Part shown: positions 1 to 14,900 of the stretch, one piece after another
How the letters are laid out: every line of letters begins with the position of its first letter
Position numbering within the stretch: position 1 is the stretch's first letter
Assembly: GCF_032854445.1 (NCBI RefSeq)
Contig: NC_088300.1
Location: 75,757,005-75,812,965 of the forward strand
Direction of reading: 5' to 3'
DNA: 55,961 nucleotides
Source of the DNA: Liolophura sinensis
Lineage: Eukaryota; Mollusca; Polyplacophora; Chitonida; Chitonidae
Notes under the pieces: generated by a model
Told to the model about the DNA's origin: nothing
The model's database searches: none
Seen by the model: the letters and a program-made list of their open reading frames with translations, nothing else
Position numbers and translations under genes: made by a program

Positions 1-907
1 ATATATATCTACATGCATATGGGGTGGGAGGATGGGACAACAAATTAAGTATTACGTTAGTTAAGTTTTGTTGGAGGAGGATGCTGGGAAGAGCATCAGA
101 ACAAAGGGCCATAAAAAGGGACGCTGAAAGCTGGATGAACCAACTGACAAGAAAGTCGTGCGCGTAAGACATTGCACGTGGCAAACATGGAAATGAACTT
201 CATCCACCACATAGAAAGAGTGTGGTATACACGGGTGTAAAAGTAAAACGTGCCGCTAGTTAAATACAGTGACAAAGGAACTAAGAGAATAAGATTTCAG
301 ACTTAAAGTGGATACCTTCATGTAAACTACAAATACAGCGTACGAACACAACAACGGAAAGTGACTGCAAGCCGATAACCAATGTTCAATGATATATTTT
401 TATGCGGTAAAAATAAAGTTATCACATTCCTTGAGAATTGGTACAGCGATAGATTTAGAAATCGCAGGAAGCTTTCCGGGTATAATTAAGCGAGCTGGTC
501 GATGGTCGTCGTCCTGCTATCAGTCATACCTCCGCATACCACTTTTATCTGAGTAGTTAGTTTTCTCAAAATATGTGTGAGTATTTCAGACTCTGTGTGG
601 CTGGTGGGTTCCTCAATTATCCAAAGAGCGCTTGTTGAAGCCGTATCAAGATCGGTCGAAAGATATCTTTATGAAGTCCTACATATGCCTTGCAGCATTT
701 GTTAGATCCTGTGAGTTATGTGACGATTTCAGTTTACGTCGGAAGTTATTACTGTAAATATGGACAGAGCGTCTGCGTCATCATTGTAACGTCTAAATTC
801 CGGGGCTAGAGACTATACTCATCGTGTTGAATGACCGCCACACCAAGCATAGATACATATGTACACAAATATTTCACTTACACACAGCTGTTTGTCACAT
901 TACTTTT
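1..907. other. Left flank, no feature recognised
   Basis: Sequence without long ORFs, splice-supported exons or obvious repeats, apart from a short AT run at the very start. It lies downstream of the KChIP gene. Nothing further can be supported. Confidence 0.5.
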
Positions 908-2742
908 GGTTGGAGGAAATTGTGTGTGTTCCAGTTTATGATTAGAAGAAATTGCATGTGTACAGGTTTATGACTGGAGGAAACTGTATGCATACAGATT
1001 TATGACTGGTTACTTTTGGTTGGAGGAAATTGTGTGTGTACAGGTTTATGATTGAAAAACTTACATGTATACAGGTTTATGATTGGAGGAAAGTGCATGT
1101 GTATAGGTTTACAATTGGAGGAAATTGCATATGTACAGGTTTACGATTGGAGGAAATTGCAAGGGTGCAGGTTTATTGCAGGAGGAAACTCCTACTACTA
1201 AAGTTTATTATTGGAGGAAATTGCAAGTGTAGAGGTATATGATTGGAGGAAATTACATGAGTACAGGTTTATAGTAGGAAACTCCTACGATAAGGCTTAT
1301 GACTGGAGAAAACTGCATGTGAACAGGTTTATGACTGGAGAAAATTGTATGTGTACAGGTTTATGATTGGAGGAAATTGCATGTGTACAGGTTTATGGTA
1401 GGATGAAACTACATGCGTACAGGTTTATGACTGGAGGAAACTGCATGTGTACAGGTTTATGACTGGAAAACTTACATGTGTACTGGTTCATGATTGGAGG
1501 AAATTGCATGTGTACAGGTTTAGGATTGGATGAAATTGCATGTGTACAGGTTAATGACGGGAGGACATTGCATGTGTACATGTTTGTGATAAGGAAATTG
1601 CATGTGTGCAGGTTTATGGTTGGAGGAAACTGCACGTGTACAGGTTTATGATTGGAGGAAACTTTATGTGTACAGGTTTATGCCTGGAGGAAAGTGTGTG
1701 TGTACAGGATTATGACTGGAGGAAATTGCATGTGTACAGGTTTACTGAAGGAGGAAACTCCTACTATAAGGTTTATGCTTAGAGGAACTTGCAAGTGTAT
1801 AAGTTTGTGATTATAGGTAATTGCATGTGTACAGGTTTATTGCAGGAGGAAACTCCTAGTACAAGGTTTATGACTGCAGGAAATTGCAAGTGTAGAGGTA
1901 TAGGATTGGAGGAAATTACATGCTTACAGGTTTATAGTAGGAGGAAACTCCTACCATAAGGTTTATATTATGAAGGAAATTGCAAGAGTACAGGTTTATG
2001 ATTGGAGGAAACTGCATGTGTACAGGTTTATGGTAGGACGAAACTGCATGTGTACCGGTTTATAATTAAAGGAAACTGCATGTGCACAAGTTTAAGACCG
2101 GAGCAAATTACATGTATACAGGTTCATGCTAGGATGAAACATGTGTACCGCTTTATAATTGAAGGAAACTGCATGTGTACAGGTTTATGACTGGAGCAAA
2201 TTGCATGTGTACAGGTTTATGCGTGGACGAAATTGCATGTGTACAGGTTTATAATTGGAGGAAACTGCATGTGTACAGGTTCATGACTGGAGGAAACTGC
2301 GTACGGTACAGGTTTATGGCTGGAGAAAATTGTATGCGTACAGGTTTATGATTGGAGGAAATTGCATGTGTACAGGTTTATGGTAGGATGAAACTGCTTG
2401 TGTACAGGTTTATGACTGGAGGAAACTGCATGTGTACAGGTTTATGGTAGGATGAAACTGCATGTGCACAGGTTTATGATTGGAAACCTTGCATGTGTAC
2501 AGGTTCATGATTGGAGGAAATTGCATGTGCACAGGTTTAGGATTGGAGGAAGTTGCATGTGTACATGTTTGTGACAAAGCAATTGCATGTGTGCAGGTTT
2601 ATGGTTGGAGGAAACTACATGTGTACAGGTTTATGATTGGAGGAAACTTTATGTGTACAGGTTTATGACTGGAGGAAAGTGTGTGTGTACAGGATTATGA
2701 CTGGAAGAAATTGCATGTGTACAGGTTCATGGGTGAAGGAAA
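908..2742. repeat. Minisatellite, about 32-bp unit (GGAGGAAATTGCATGTGTACAG core)
   Basis: The core GGAGGAAATTGCATGTGT followed by ACAGGTTTATGATT recurs about 57 times with substitutions and small indels. A variant block containing AGGAGGAAACTCCTAC recurs around 1180, 1745, 1840 and 1945, showing that multi-unit segments were duplicated as blocks. The short ORFs on both strands here (for example 1030-1242 and 1393-1635) are translations of the repeat and are not genes. Confidence 0.95.
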
Positions 2743-5700
2743 GAGTTTTATGTGGTATATCCAGCTAGGAGACAAAACACCATTGTGTTGGGTATGGTAG
2801 TTTTATATTTATTTAGGTACATTTTCAAGAATGCTTTATAATGTAAGGCAATCTGTTATTCAGTGTATCATATTAATTGTGAAATGCACAGGTTGTATAG
2901 AGAGTTTTGCAAAACTATGGAGAAAAACATGAAATTGTTTCATGTCAATTTAAACTCCTTGGAAAAGGAAACAAAAAACAATGAAAAACATATGTTAAAG
3001 AGGGGAAATTGGGTTTCTCAGTAATATACAAATGCTAAGTGAGAAATATCCCACAGAAATCATGGGGATAAGAAATACTACATTACAAAAGGGATTTACC
3101 AACATGCAGATGTGGCACTACACCTTAGGCACATCCAAGAATCTAACAACTATATTTGCTATACAGTTTTCCTCTTTGGTAACCCCAAAAAATGGATTTT
3201 CATATTGCAGAATCACAAACTCAGATAAAAGATAAACATGAATGTTTCAAACTACTTCCATCAGATTTTAACATATGGTGGAAAATATGATGACTGAACC
3301 CCCACAAAAAATGACAGGAATAACAGTCAAACTGAACAAGGTTTTTCTTCAAATCATAGTGAAACTATGACAAAGATGTACAGTTTAGTCAATATGTAAC
3401 TATTAAAAATACTGCAAAAACAAACAATAATACACAGGACATAAATATATCTATATAAATATTATATAACAAAACCAATCTCTTAACCAGGTAGTGCAGG
3501 TATAAATGCTACCTTCAATAATTATCCACATCACAGACATATACAAATTTAAACAGTTACGGTAAGAAAGCACAGAGATTTTCTGACCATTTCATATCTT
3601 TGGGTTTCAAAGAAAACAACAACATATGACAGTTTATGTGGTGTGTGGAACCAATATTGGCCTTCCAAACACAGAAATGGTCATATATGGTCATATTGAA
3701 CTAAGAGGCTGACTTGTGTATAAATGTGCACGTTGATACTCTATAACAGTCTCTTACATGTACAAATGTATCTGCAATTATTCACCTGTAGAATTAATCA
3801 ATACATGGTTTTTAATCAAGCTATATCATGCAGGCCCATAGATTCTCCAGCTGTTCATGTTGCTCAGACATAATTTACAATGTCCTCACATATAACAAAT
3901 TATACAGGATTTTGTTCTACAATTCCTAATCGTGTGCACACTACAAAAAACTTCTAGGGCTGTTCAGCACAAATTCATCAGAGTTATTTGTCATTAAAAC
4001 TAATATCGGAATGAAAAAATACTTGTGGCTCAATTCTCAAACATGCCTCAATATGTTACATTTTATTACATTGTACTCGCTATGTCAGATCAAAACCAAA
4101 TAAAACTACACGTTTATCCTAAAAGATGTAGCTGTAGCTAAACTTTACATATCACTGAAATTGGCTGACTGACTGCAGTACATAATGATGGGTATATCAA
4201 TGTTTCTTTTAGCAATCTATTCCTCCCCAGAGACATGTAGCAGGCTGAAGTTATCAAATTAGGAATTCATACTGACATACAGATACAATAATGTCAGTTT
4301 CATTGGACCTAGGTTTCAGAATACTTAATCAACAAAAACTTACAAAACCTTGAATCTAATTTTACAATGCTGCAAACATTTGCTTTGTACTCTCAATTAT
4401 ATTTTTTTTGCTACATGGAAGAATTTTTGTAATTTTTGTAACTGGACATACATTTCTAATGTGTGAAGAGTTACTTCCCTTCATCAGCAAATCCTTGACA
4501 ACTTTTGCTGATGTGCTACACATGTGGTCAGCATGATAGACATACATGTATGTTATCAACAAGAAGAAATCTGACAGTTTTAAGTTGGAAAAAAATGAAA
4601 TTATTGATAATGACGTAACACTGAAATGATTAACTCTGGGTTACAATTGGCATACTGTGCAGGTAAAAATTTCCAAGAAATCAGAATACATTTATGAATT
4701 TCCAGACTGAATTAATACAATTCAGGCATTAATAGTAAATTAAATCCATTTGTGGTGTTTCACCTTCTCCATACTTTTCCTTCGCTGCACCTAATGCCCA
4801 ATTCATTGAGAAACAAACAAGAAAACAAAAAAAAAAAACAAAAAGCATATCAAACTTGATATGATTATCTTTATAGGAGAAATATAGCCATGCAAATATG
4901 ATCAAGTTCAAAAGACTGTACTCTGAAACATTTTCTTGCAAAAAAAGTCTGAAAACTAAATTCAAGATGAAAATGAAGCCTTGACGTGTACAGCCCTGAA
5001 GCAGTCAGGTGCGTGTCCCACGGTCTGGTCAGTGGAAGACTGTCTGTCCACATCACCACAATCAATCAATCAGGATCCATTCTATCCAACCTCCGTAACC
5101 AAGAAACAAAATATAGGCGAATAGGTGAAAAAAAATCACTGAAAACTTGGTACGTAGTTCTCCCATTGGGAAAAAGCACAAAGATCACCAGCCAAGGGTT
5201 TGGAATGATAAGTCAAGTTGGATCTCATACATGCTACCTGGTGCATAAATATTGCATTGGCTTCAGGGACATGGCTCTTTTCTTCTCTGTAAAAGAAAGT
5301 CCATGCGCACATAAGTGTCCCAACGTAAAGAGTGTTTTTCATGCCCACAGGGAACAGGTGGTGCTCTGACAAGTCACTCTCAAAGTTATACTGTGCAGAT
5401 ATGTCACTACTGTGCTGATGATCAGAGAAAAAAGATGGTCATTTTCCAATTCCTCTGGGAAAATAGTAGGAAATACCAAATGTACCTACAAGATGAGACA
5501 AAATGGATTCCACAAAATGTAGTACATCTGCATGATATCCTGAACTGTACAGCATTTCTATCAGATCTTCCTGTTCTCTCTCAAGCAGTTGTTATTTTCT
5601 GGAAAATCCAAATTCCACTCTCCCAGATCGTTATGGCCCATCATCATTTTGTGGTATGAAGATGTTCCAATTCTTCTTTCCAAATCCATAAATATACAAT

Positions 5701-5856
5701 CAGGGGTGTAATCCAGAGAATGGCCAGTCCAGCGGGCTTGCTATCTCAGTAATCTCCCAGCTGACTTTCCAACAACTGTTTGGGCAAAGTCCATTTTGTA
5801 ACTATTGTGCTAGTCTAGATATCAGTGTTATAATTCACCTCCTGGTCCATGTGCCT
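2743..5856 (-). other. Probable KChIP 3' UTR and downstream flank
   Basis: This is an AT-rich stretch with no tandem repeats and no convincing coding exon, sitting between the KChIP stop codon and the 908-2742 minisatellite. Minus-strand AATAAA hexamers occur at 4067-4062 and 2813-2808. Use of the latter would give a 3' UTR of about 3 kb ending almost at the repeat edge. The absence of repeats here, in a window full of them, is compatible with a transcribed 3' UTR, but no cleavage site can be fixed from sequence. Short ORFs at 4986-5369 and 5136-5372 look like chance. Confidence 0.45.
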
Positions 5857-5904
5857 TCATAGAACTGTGTCAAACAAAGACATGCCCTTGGTTATGTTCT
5901 CATC
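5857..5904 (-). CDS. KCNIP: KChIP exon 7, C-terminal residues and stop
   Basis: The acceptor is atttacag|GA. Phase 0 reading gives [15 protein letters not shown] and then TGA at 5859-5857. This aligns with the short C-terminal tail of KChIPs (acidic pair, N-I, a Ser/Met-Leu-Phe helix, hydrophobic end), which packs near the EF-hand core. Only 16 codons are coding, so a gene finder can easily miss it. It lies 764 nt below exon 6, across an intron that holds the 36-bp minisatellite. Confidence 0.9.
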   Translation of the reverse strand, partial: DENITKGMSLFDTVL

Positions 5905-8900
5905 CTGTAAATATAAAGCATACCTGATATGAAGTTTCAAAATCTTACAACAGCCTGACCTTAACATTCCAATGGCCACTTTAGTTGTATGCTAGCAGAA
6001 TGTCCCTAGGCCCAGACTAATGGTACACTATCAGGGTTTCCCCAGGCCCAGTCTATAAATGCACTGTACCAGAGTGTCCTAATAGTCAAACTTGTGGTAC
6101 ACTAAAAGGATGGCCCTAGGGCCAGACTAAAGGTACACTACTAGGATGTCCCTTGGGCCAGACTAGTGGTACACTACCAGGATGGCCCTTGAACCAGGCT
6201 AGTGGTACACTACCAGGATGGCCCTTGAACCAGGCTAGTGGTACACTACCAGGATGGCACTTGAACCAGGCTAGTGGTACACTACCAGGGTGTCCTAACA
6301 GTCAAACTTGTCGTACTCTACCAGGATAGCCCTAGGACCATGCTAGTGGTACTCTACCAGGATGGCCCTAGGACCAAGCGGTGGCAAACTACCACAATAA
6401 CAGGCCGCATAAAAAAATGCTGCACTGACTTGTGTAGTGATATCTGATATTAACTATAGCTTATATATAGTTCCTTAAATCTTTCAAATATTCACCAATA
6501 AATAAAACCTTTCTAACCATTTAAGAATTTTTATTATATAAAAAGATTATGAAGATTTGAAGATTATATGTGAAAATTATATTCAAGCTCCTGTCATTTT
6601 TAAATAACAAAATATTACTATTTATTGGCAGACTGTGGCTACTTTTAACATGAGTATAGTTAACTTACCCTTCTACATGTGTCCATGAATTCATCCAATG
6701 AAATTACACCATCCTTATTCATATCCATTTTCTGAAAAAGCAGAGAAGTCACATATGTTTAATAATGTACATGTGCATAAGGCAAACATTTAACCATGGG
6801 GGGGGCTATAGGTATAGTAAATAAATATATGGTAGAATATCATTTATGGTAGTAAAAAATGGACAAAAATGACTAATGACTAAGTTCCCAGAATAAGTTC
6901 CCTGACTAAGTCACTGATTTTGCCTGATTCTGAGAGTTCTTTTGAAAAGTGTTTCAGGTTTAACAGTTTGGATTTATGACAATATCCCATTGGAAAAGTC
7001 GCATTGTATCACATTTATTTGCTTGTAAAAGTTCACACTAGTTGGCAAAATTTTAGGTCATTTACCTTAATTAGCTACACAATCTTGTATCACACTCGAT
7101 CATGAGAACATAACAAATGTTGTAGGCCTTACTGAGCACTTATTATTCCCACCTCAGGAACAATATTCCATTACTTTTACTCCCACCTCACCGAACAATA
7201 TTCTACTACTCTTACCCCCACTTAAGGGGACAATATTCTATTACTCTTACCCCCATCTCAGGGAACAATATTCTGTTACTCGTAATCCCACCTCAGGGAA
7301 CACTATTCTACTACTCTAAATCCCACCTCAGGGAACAATATTCTACTACTCTTAATCCCACCTCATAGAACAATATTCTATTATTGTTATTCCCACCTCA
7401 CCGAACAATATTCTACTACTCTTACTCCCACCTAAGGGAACAATATTCTACTACTCTTAATCCTATCTCACAGAACAATATTCTATTACTCTTATTCCCA
7501 CCTCAGGGAACAATATTCTACTACTCTTAATCCCACCTCACGGAACAATATTCTACTACTCTTATTGCCAACCTCACCGAACAATATTCTATTACTCTTA
7601 CCCCCACCTCAGGGAACAATATTCTGTTACTCGTAATCCCACCTCAGGGAACAATATTCTACTACTCTAAATCCCACCTCAGGGAACAATATTCTACTAC
7701 TCTTAATCCCACCTCATAGAACAATATTCTATTATTGTTATTCCCACCTCACCGAACAATATTCTACTACTCTTACTCCCACCTAAGGGAACAATATTCT
7801 ACTACTCTTAATCCTATCTCACAGAACAATATTCTATTACTCTTATTCCCACCTCAGGGAACAATATTCTACTACTCTTAATCCCACCTCACGGAACAAT
7901 ATTCTACTACTCTTATTGCCAACCTCACCGAACAATATTCTATTACTCTTACCCCCACCTCAGGGAACAATATTCTGTTACTCGTAATCCCACCTCAGGG
8001 AACAATATTCTACTACTCTAAATCCCACCTCAGGGAACAATATTCTACTACTCTTAATCCCACCTCAGGGAACAGTATTCTACTACTCTTAATCCTATCT
8101 CACAGAACAATATTCTATTACTCTTATTCCCACCTCAGGGAACAATATTCTACTACTCTTAATCCCACCTCACGGAACAATATTCTACTACTCTTATTGC
8201 CAACCTCACCGAACAATATTCTATTACTCTTACCCCCACCTCAGGGAACAATATTCTGTTACTCGTAATCCCACCTCAGGGAACAATATTCTACTACTCT
8301 AAATCCCACCTCAGGGAACAATATTCTACTACTCTAAATCCCACCTCAGGGAACAATATTCTACTACTCTTAATCCCACCTCATAGAACAATATTCTATT
8401 ATTGTTATTCCCACCTCACCGAACAATATTCTATTACTCTGACTCCCACCTAAGGGAACAATATTCTACTAGTCTTATTCCAACCTCACTGAACACTATT
8501 CTACCACTCTTATTTCCCCCTCACTGAACAATATTCTATTACTCTGACTCCCACCTAAGGGAACAATATTCTACTACTCTAAATCCCACCTCAGGGAACA
8601 ATATTCTACTACTCTTAATCCCACCTCATAGAACAATATTCTATTATTGTTATTCCCACCTCACCGAACAATATTCTACTACTCTTACCCCCACCTCAGG
8701 GAACAATATTCTGTTACTCGTAATCCCACCTCATAGAACAATATTCTACTACTCTAAATCCCACCTCAGGGAACAATATTCTACTACTCTAAATCCCACC
8801 TCAGGGAACAATATTCTACTACTCTTAATCCCACCTCATAGAACAATATTCTATTATTGTTATTCCCACCTCACCGAACAATATTCTACTACTCTTACCC

Positions 8901-11900
8901 CCACCTCAGGGAACAATATTCTACTACTCTAAATCCCACCTCAGGGAACAATATTCTACTACTCTTAATCCCACCTCATAGAACAATATTCTATTATTGT
9001 TATTCCCACCTCACCGAACAATATTCTACTACTCTTACCCCCACCTCAGGGAACAATATTCTGTTACTCGTAATCCCACCTCAGGGAACAATATTCTACT
9101 ACTCTAAATCCCACCTCAGGGAACAATATTCTACTACTCTAAATCCCACCTCAGGGAACAATATTCTACTACTCTTAATCCCACCTCAGAGAACAATATT
9201 CTATTATTGTTATTCCCACCTCACCGAACAATATTCTATTACTCTTACCCCCACCTCAGGGAACAATATTCTACTACTCTAAATCCCACCTCAGGGAACA
9301 ATATTCTACTACTCTTAATCCCACCTCATAGAACAATATTCTATTATTGTTATTCCCACCTCACCGAACAATATTCTACTACTCTTACTCCCTCCTAAGG
9401 GAACAATATTCTACTACTCTTAATCCTATCTCACAGAACAATATTCTATTACTCTTATTCCCACCTCAGGGAACAATATTCTACTACTCTTAATCCCACC
9501 TCACGGAACAATATTCTACTACTCTTATTGCCAACCTCACCGAACAATATTCTATTACTCTTACCCCCACCTCAGGGAACAATATTCTGTTACTCGTAAT
9601 CCCACCTCAGGGAACAATATTCTACTACTCTAAATCCCACCTCACCGAACAATATTCTACTACTCTAAATCCCACCTCAGGGAACAATATTCTACTACTC
9701 TTAATCCCACCTCATAGAACAATATTCTATTATTGTTATTCCCACCTCACCAAACAATATTCTATTACTCTGACTCCCACCTAAGGGAACAATATTCTAC
9801 TAGTCTTATTCCAACCTCACTGAACACTATTCTACCACTCTTATTTCCACCCCACTGAACAATATTCTATTACTCTGACTCCCACCTAAGGGAACAATAT
9901 TCTGCTACTCTAAATCCCACCTCAGGGAACAATATTCTACTACTCTTAATCCCACCTCATAGAACAATATTCTATTATTGTTATTCCCACCTCACCGAAC
10001 AATATTCTACTACTCTTACCCCCACCTCAGGGAACAATATTCTGTTACTCGTAATCCCACCTCATAGAACAATATTCTACTACTCTAAATCCCACCTCAG
10101 GGAACAATATTCTACTACTCTAAATCCCACCTCAGGGAACAATATTCTACTACTCTTAATCCCACCTCATAGAACAATATTCTATTATTGTTATTCCCAC
10201 CTCACCGAACAATATTCTATTACTCTTACCCCCACCTCAGGGAACAATATTCTACTACTCTAAATCCCACCTCAGGGAACAATATTCTACTACTCTTAAT
10301 CCCACCTCATAGAACAATATTCTATTATTGTTATTCCCACCTCACCGAACAATATTCTACTACTCTTACTCCCACCTAAGGGAACAATATTCTACTACTC
10401 TTAATCCTATCTCACAGAACAATATTCTACTACTCTTATTCCCACCTCAGGGATCAATATTCTACTACTCTTAATCCCACCTCACGGAACAATATTCTAC
10501 TACTCTTATTGCCAACCTCACCGAACAATATTCTATTACTCTGACTCCCACCTCAGGGAACAATATTCTATTACTTTTAATCCCACTTCACCGAACAATA
10601 TTCTATTACTCTTAATCCCACCTCACCGAACAATATTCTATTACTCTTAATCCCACCTCACCGAACAATATTCTATTATTGTTATTCCCACCTCACCGAA
10701 CAATATTCCATTACTCTTATTCCCACCTAAGGGAACACTATTCTATTACTCTTAATCCCATCTCATAGAACAATATTCTACTAGTCTTATTCCAACCTCA
10801 CTGAACACTATTCTACCACTCTTATTTCCACCTCACTGAACACTATTCTATTACTCTTACTGATACCTCAGGGAAAAATATTCTAGTACTCTTCATCCCA
10901 CCTCACAGAACAATATTCTATTACCCTTATTTCCACCTCATGGAACAATATTCTATTACTCTTACTCTCTCATTCATGGTGTGACCAATGATGAATTGGA
11001 CAGGCACTTTGCTGAGCAAATTGCAAAAGTGATCACAGCAGGAAACAATATTCATACTATCTATGGTTGAAATTATTTCAAATGAAAAACAACCATTTCA
11101 CTCACAATTTTCAAAAAACAGACAAAACAATTATTTCCATACACTGTACAAACTTTTCATAGATAAAAAGGCCAATTTTTAGTGTAGTTTAGTTTTTATT
11201 TTGAAGAGAAGAAATGTATTGATTGGACTGGCATCACAAAAAGTATAATTTTAACAGTGTATAGAGAATAATGCCCTCAAAATATGCTTTAATAACAATC
11301 TTGCTAAAATGTGAAAATTTTGAAAAATTACAGTACATATGAGTAGAAATCAGTATGGTACCTTTGTTAATTAGCACTTGCACACAGTTATGTATACAGG
11401 TTACGTGAGACCCCCAAGTGGCCCCTGGCAGTGCGAAATACTCCATAGCAAAATAAAGGAAAAAGAATAAAGGATAACAAAACATAAAAATGATGCCAAA
11501 ATAAAATTAAAGAGCATTAAAACTTATTTGAAATTATGGTCTTATTAATATTTTTTTGAGATTTTATCTTTCAGGAGAAAAGAAAAGGGATAAATATTTG
11601 GAAATATTTCGGACCACCCTTTGTGTCTTTGCATAGTGATGCCATCATAATGATGTTCTAAATAAGGATTTAATGCATGTTTAATATATTTATTTGAATG
11701 TAATTTTGTTGTTTGTATCCAAACGCATGCAGTTAATCTCATGATAATATTTATGAATGTATTCAGAAATATACATAGAAATATTATCAATCCAGGTTGA
11801 ACACACTTGTTAGCTGACAAGATCAAATGCTGGTGCAAATGTATTTATTAATCCTGTGTTACATCCTCATTTATAACACCATCACACAAAGACCATATAT

Positions 11901-14900
11901 ACCAAAAGGCTGTCTCAAATGCCCACCATTCAAAAATTGTCAAGTATCTTTCTCTCTTTAGAAAAATTGAAAAACATATTGAAGACCACATTTATAACTA
12001 AGTTTTCACACTCTTTCATCTGAATTTCATGTAATTTTCATGTTTCTCCACCTATAAATTAAAGCCGCTGGACAAAACATCTGGAAGACTGGTGAGATTG
12101 TACCTGAAATACCCTATTGACGTGGTCTCTAGCCGTGCCCTCATCAATCTGAGGCTCGGTGAAGCGGCCCATCATGTCATATATAGCTGATACAATATCC
12201 ATCATTTCCTCCTTGGTGATGATGCCATCGCCGTTGATGTCGTACAGGTGGAAGGCCCATTCCAGCCTTTCTTGTAGAGAGCCACGTGCTAATACTGACA
12301 AACCCATCACAAACTCCTGCAAACACACAAAGTCAACTCCCATTTAGTCCCAAACATCAAAAAAATTGCACTGAACAACTGTAGTTTTGGCTTGTTTTCT
12401 TTGGATTTTATGATGGCATTTCTGAAGTTAGCTTCATTATACTGTACTATGACACTGCTTGATAAATGTAGGAGAATATCACATGAAACTAAAAATACTG
12501 CAACAAAACGACAACAAAAAGAAAGATTTCTTGTAAAAAAACTGTGCTACCAATATACTCCCATTGTCAGAAAGATGGAAAACATGAAAATTGCTTGAAT
12601 CAACATGCGTCGTTCAGCTCCACTCGCTGGCAGCTGCACGATGTCTGCCAAACACAAACACATTACTACTCAAGCCTGCAGTCAAATTAATGCAGTCATA
12701 ACCACATGTTACAATTTGATTCAATGTCTAATAAAAAAGACACCACAAAGCCACATTTCATTGACTTCTACACAGCAACTGATAAAAACTACCTGTTTAT
12801 TTGGTGGAGCTGAAGATTATCACTAACAGTAGGTAATAATATGGAGAAGGTGTACACCGACCAGCCACTGGTCAAACCATAAACACTTGATAACTTAAAG
12901 GCCAAGACAGCACCTGGTTAAATCATATTTCAATTGAAAGCAGGGTAAGTATCATACTTTATTATTTTAATGAAATTTCACCAAATAACATGTAGAACAA
13001 AATGTCAATACTGCACAAATAACCAGTGTGAATCGAGGCAGACATCTTGAGAATTTTATCCAATCAAACATGTTGCTATCAGATTGCCTGGCCTTAAGCT
13101 GTGATGTAGCCTTTGACCCATTCTCCATGAACTGACATATGATAACAAAGAATTTCTCTGTAAGTCACCATTCTGTGATTGTTTACAACAATTTAGTTAC
13201 AAATAGCTAAGGGGCCATTTCACACTGCATTGTGGGACAGGCCTGTATCATTTATGCACCACCACAGATGTAAAATTTGCTGATTTACAAATTCGTGTAA
13301 TGTTCAACGGCTGTGTCAGACACCAGCATACTGTCTCAGTCCAAATCACATTCATCTCCCCAGTAGGCCCTAGGACTACTTAGGCATGCTGGTCAAATTA
13401 AACAAATACATTTTTTGTTGTTCATTTTACCGTTTCTAAATAACAAATATCACAGTCAGTGAAAAATTCATCATGGATGCTGAAGGTTGATGGGAATGAG
13501 AACACAGCATCTCACCGGAAAATGCTTAAAATTAATTAAATCCTCTGATATAATTTTTTTTCTCTAAATTTATGAGAACTGAAGAATCTAAATTTTGCTC
13601 CCTTGTCTTTCTTGCATACAAGGGACGATTTTTTTCTGTTTTCATTATAAAATACAGTAAATTATTGAAATGCTGTGTTCAAGCCGAGGTGCTTCTTCTG
13701 ACGTCCATGATAACTAAGTTAGCACTGCTCTCATCTCAGAGGCCACCATAACAAAACTGACACATAAACTTCAGCAACAGCTGAATGTCTAGATAAGCCA
13801 CAGTGGTGCTTAGATTAATTTCCATTTGTTTCACAACTGAGCATGAACCTAGTTGTACAACAATCCTATTGCAATTTTGTAAATATTTAATACAGGTTAA
13901 AATCACCAGCACATCCCCTTTGGCAGCTACGACCTGAACCAGGAATAGCCTAGCCGTGCATCTGCAAGCTACTTAAACTGTAAATGACAGCAGGCTTATT
14001 GTATCAACTGTTCAAGAAGTGGAAGAAATATCCTCCCAGTATGTCCAATTTCCAAGAATGACATTCATCACTTGGATCTTCACCGATGAAGTCCACAACA
14101 TTTATAGCTGCCACAGGCTACTGCATTAACTATAATACGGAAAACAACTTTCACGTTAGAGAGCTAGAGTAAACGTGACGTCACCTTGCTGTCGATTATG
14201 GAGACAAGCTGAAGCTGTGTCAAGACAAAGTTTCACTAAACTTTTACTGGGTTGAAAAAATCTAAAAAAAATATTTAATGCCAATTTAAGATACTTTGAA
14301 TGGTAGTGTTTCAGTGGACATAAACATTAGTCAGGTGCTGTCTTTCACTCAAAAAGAACTTAAATAATATTAACCACTTTCAGCTCATATATCAAAGGAC
14401 CTCAGAAACTTCAGGTGAATTACATGTAGCTCACCTTTCAGATTGAAGCAATGCCCTAGCACCAATGCACCTCCACCTATCACTCCCTCATACTCCATGC
14501 AGCATATGGTTTTCACAGCTACATGTAGTCTGTGCTTTGAAGTCACACCTGTTATGTATTATCATAGCTACAGAATGTGACCTAAATTGTACCTGAACAT
14601 TTGTATATAGGCCTACACACAGGACAAACTGTGAGGCTGACTGGTCAAACCTACCGGTCCTTTGTTGACAGTTAGTGATGATCAAGTACCATTATATCAA
14701 TCTTTACAAAAGCTTTAGTTCCACTTTTTACCTTATTTGTCATGCACATTGTACTTGTATATACTTAATGAAGAGCTCAGTCAAGTACTAATGTTCGAAC
14801 TATTAAATTCTCCCGAGGGTGCTGGTTTTCTTTCCCACATGTACCCTGGGTCTTCCCCTCGGTCAGGCAGAGCCTGTACATAGAACACAAGAATGAAGTG

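Noticed and set aside
1030-2668. Short ORFs in the 32-bp array
   Set aside because: They are translations of the minisatellite and are broken by indels between units.
5136-5372. Minus-strand ORF as the last KChIP exon
   Set aside because: It lacks the KChIP C-terminal pattern. The 5904-5857 exon fits in sequence, phase and length.
7139-10970. CRISPR-like regular 35-bp repeats
   Set aside because: Units are directly contiguous with no unique spacers, and the DNA is clearly eukaryotic. This is a minisatellite.
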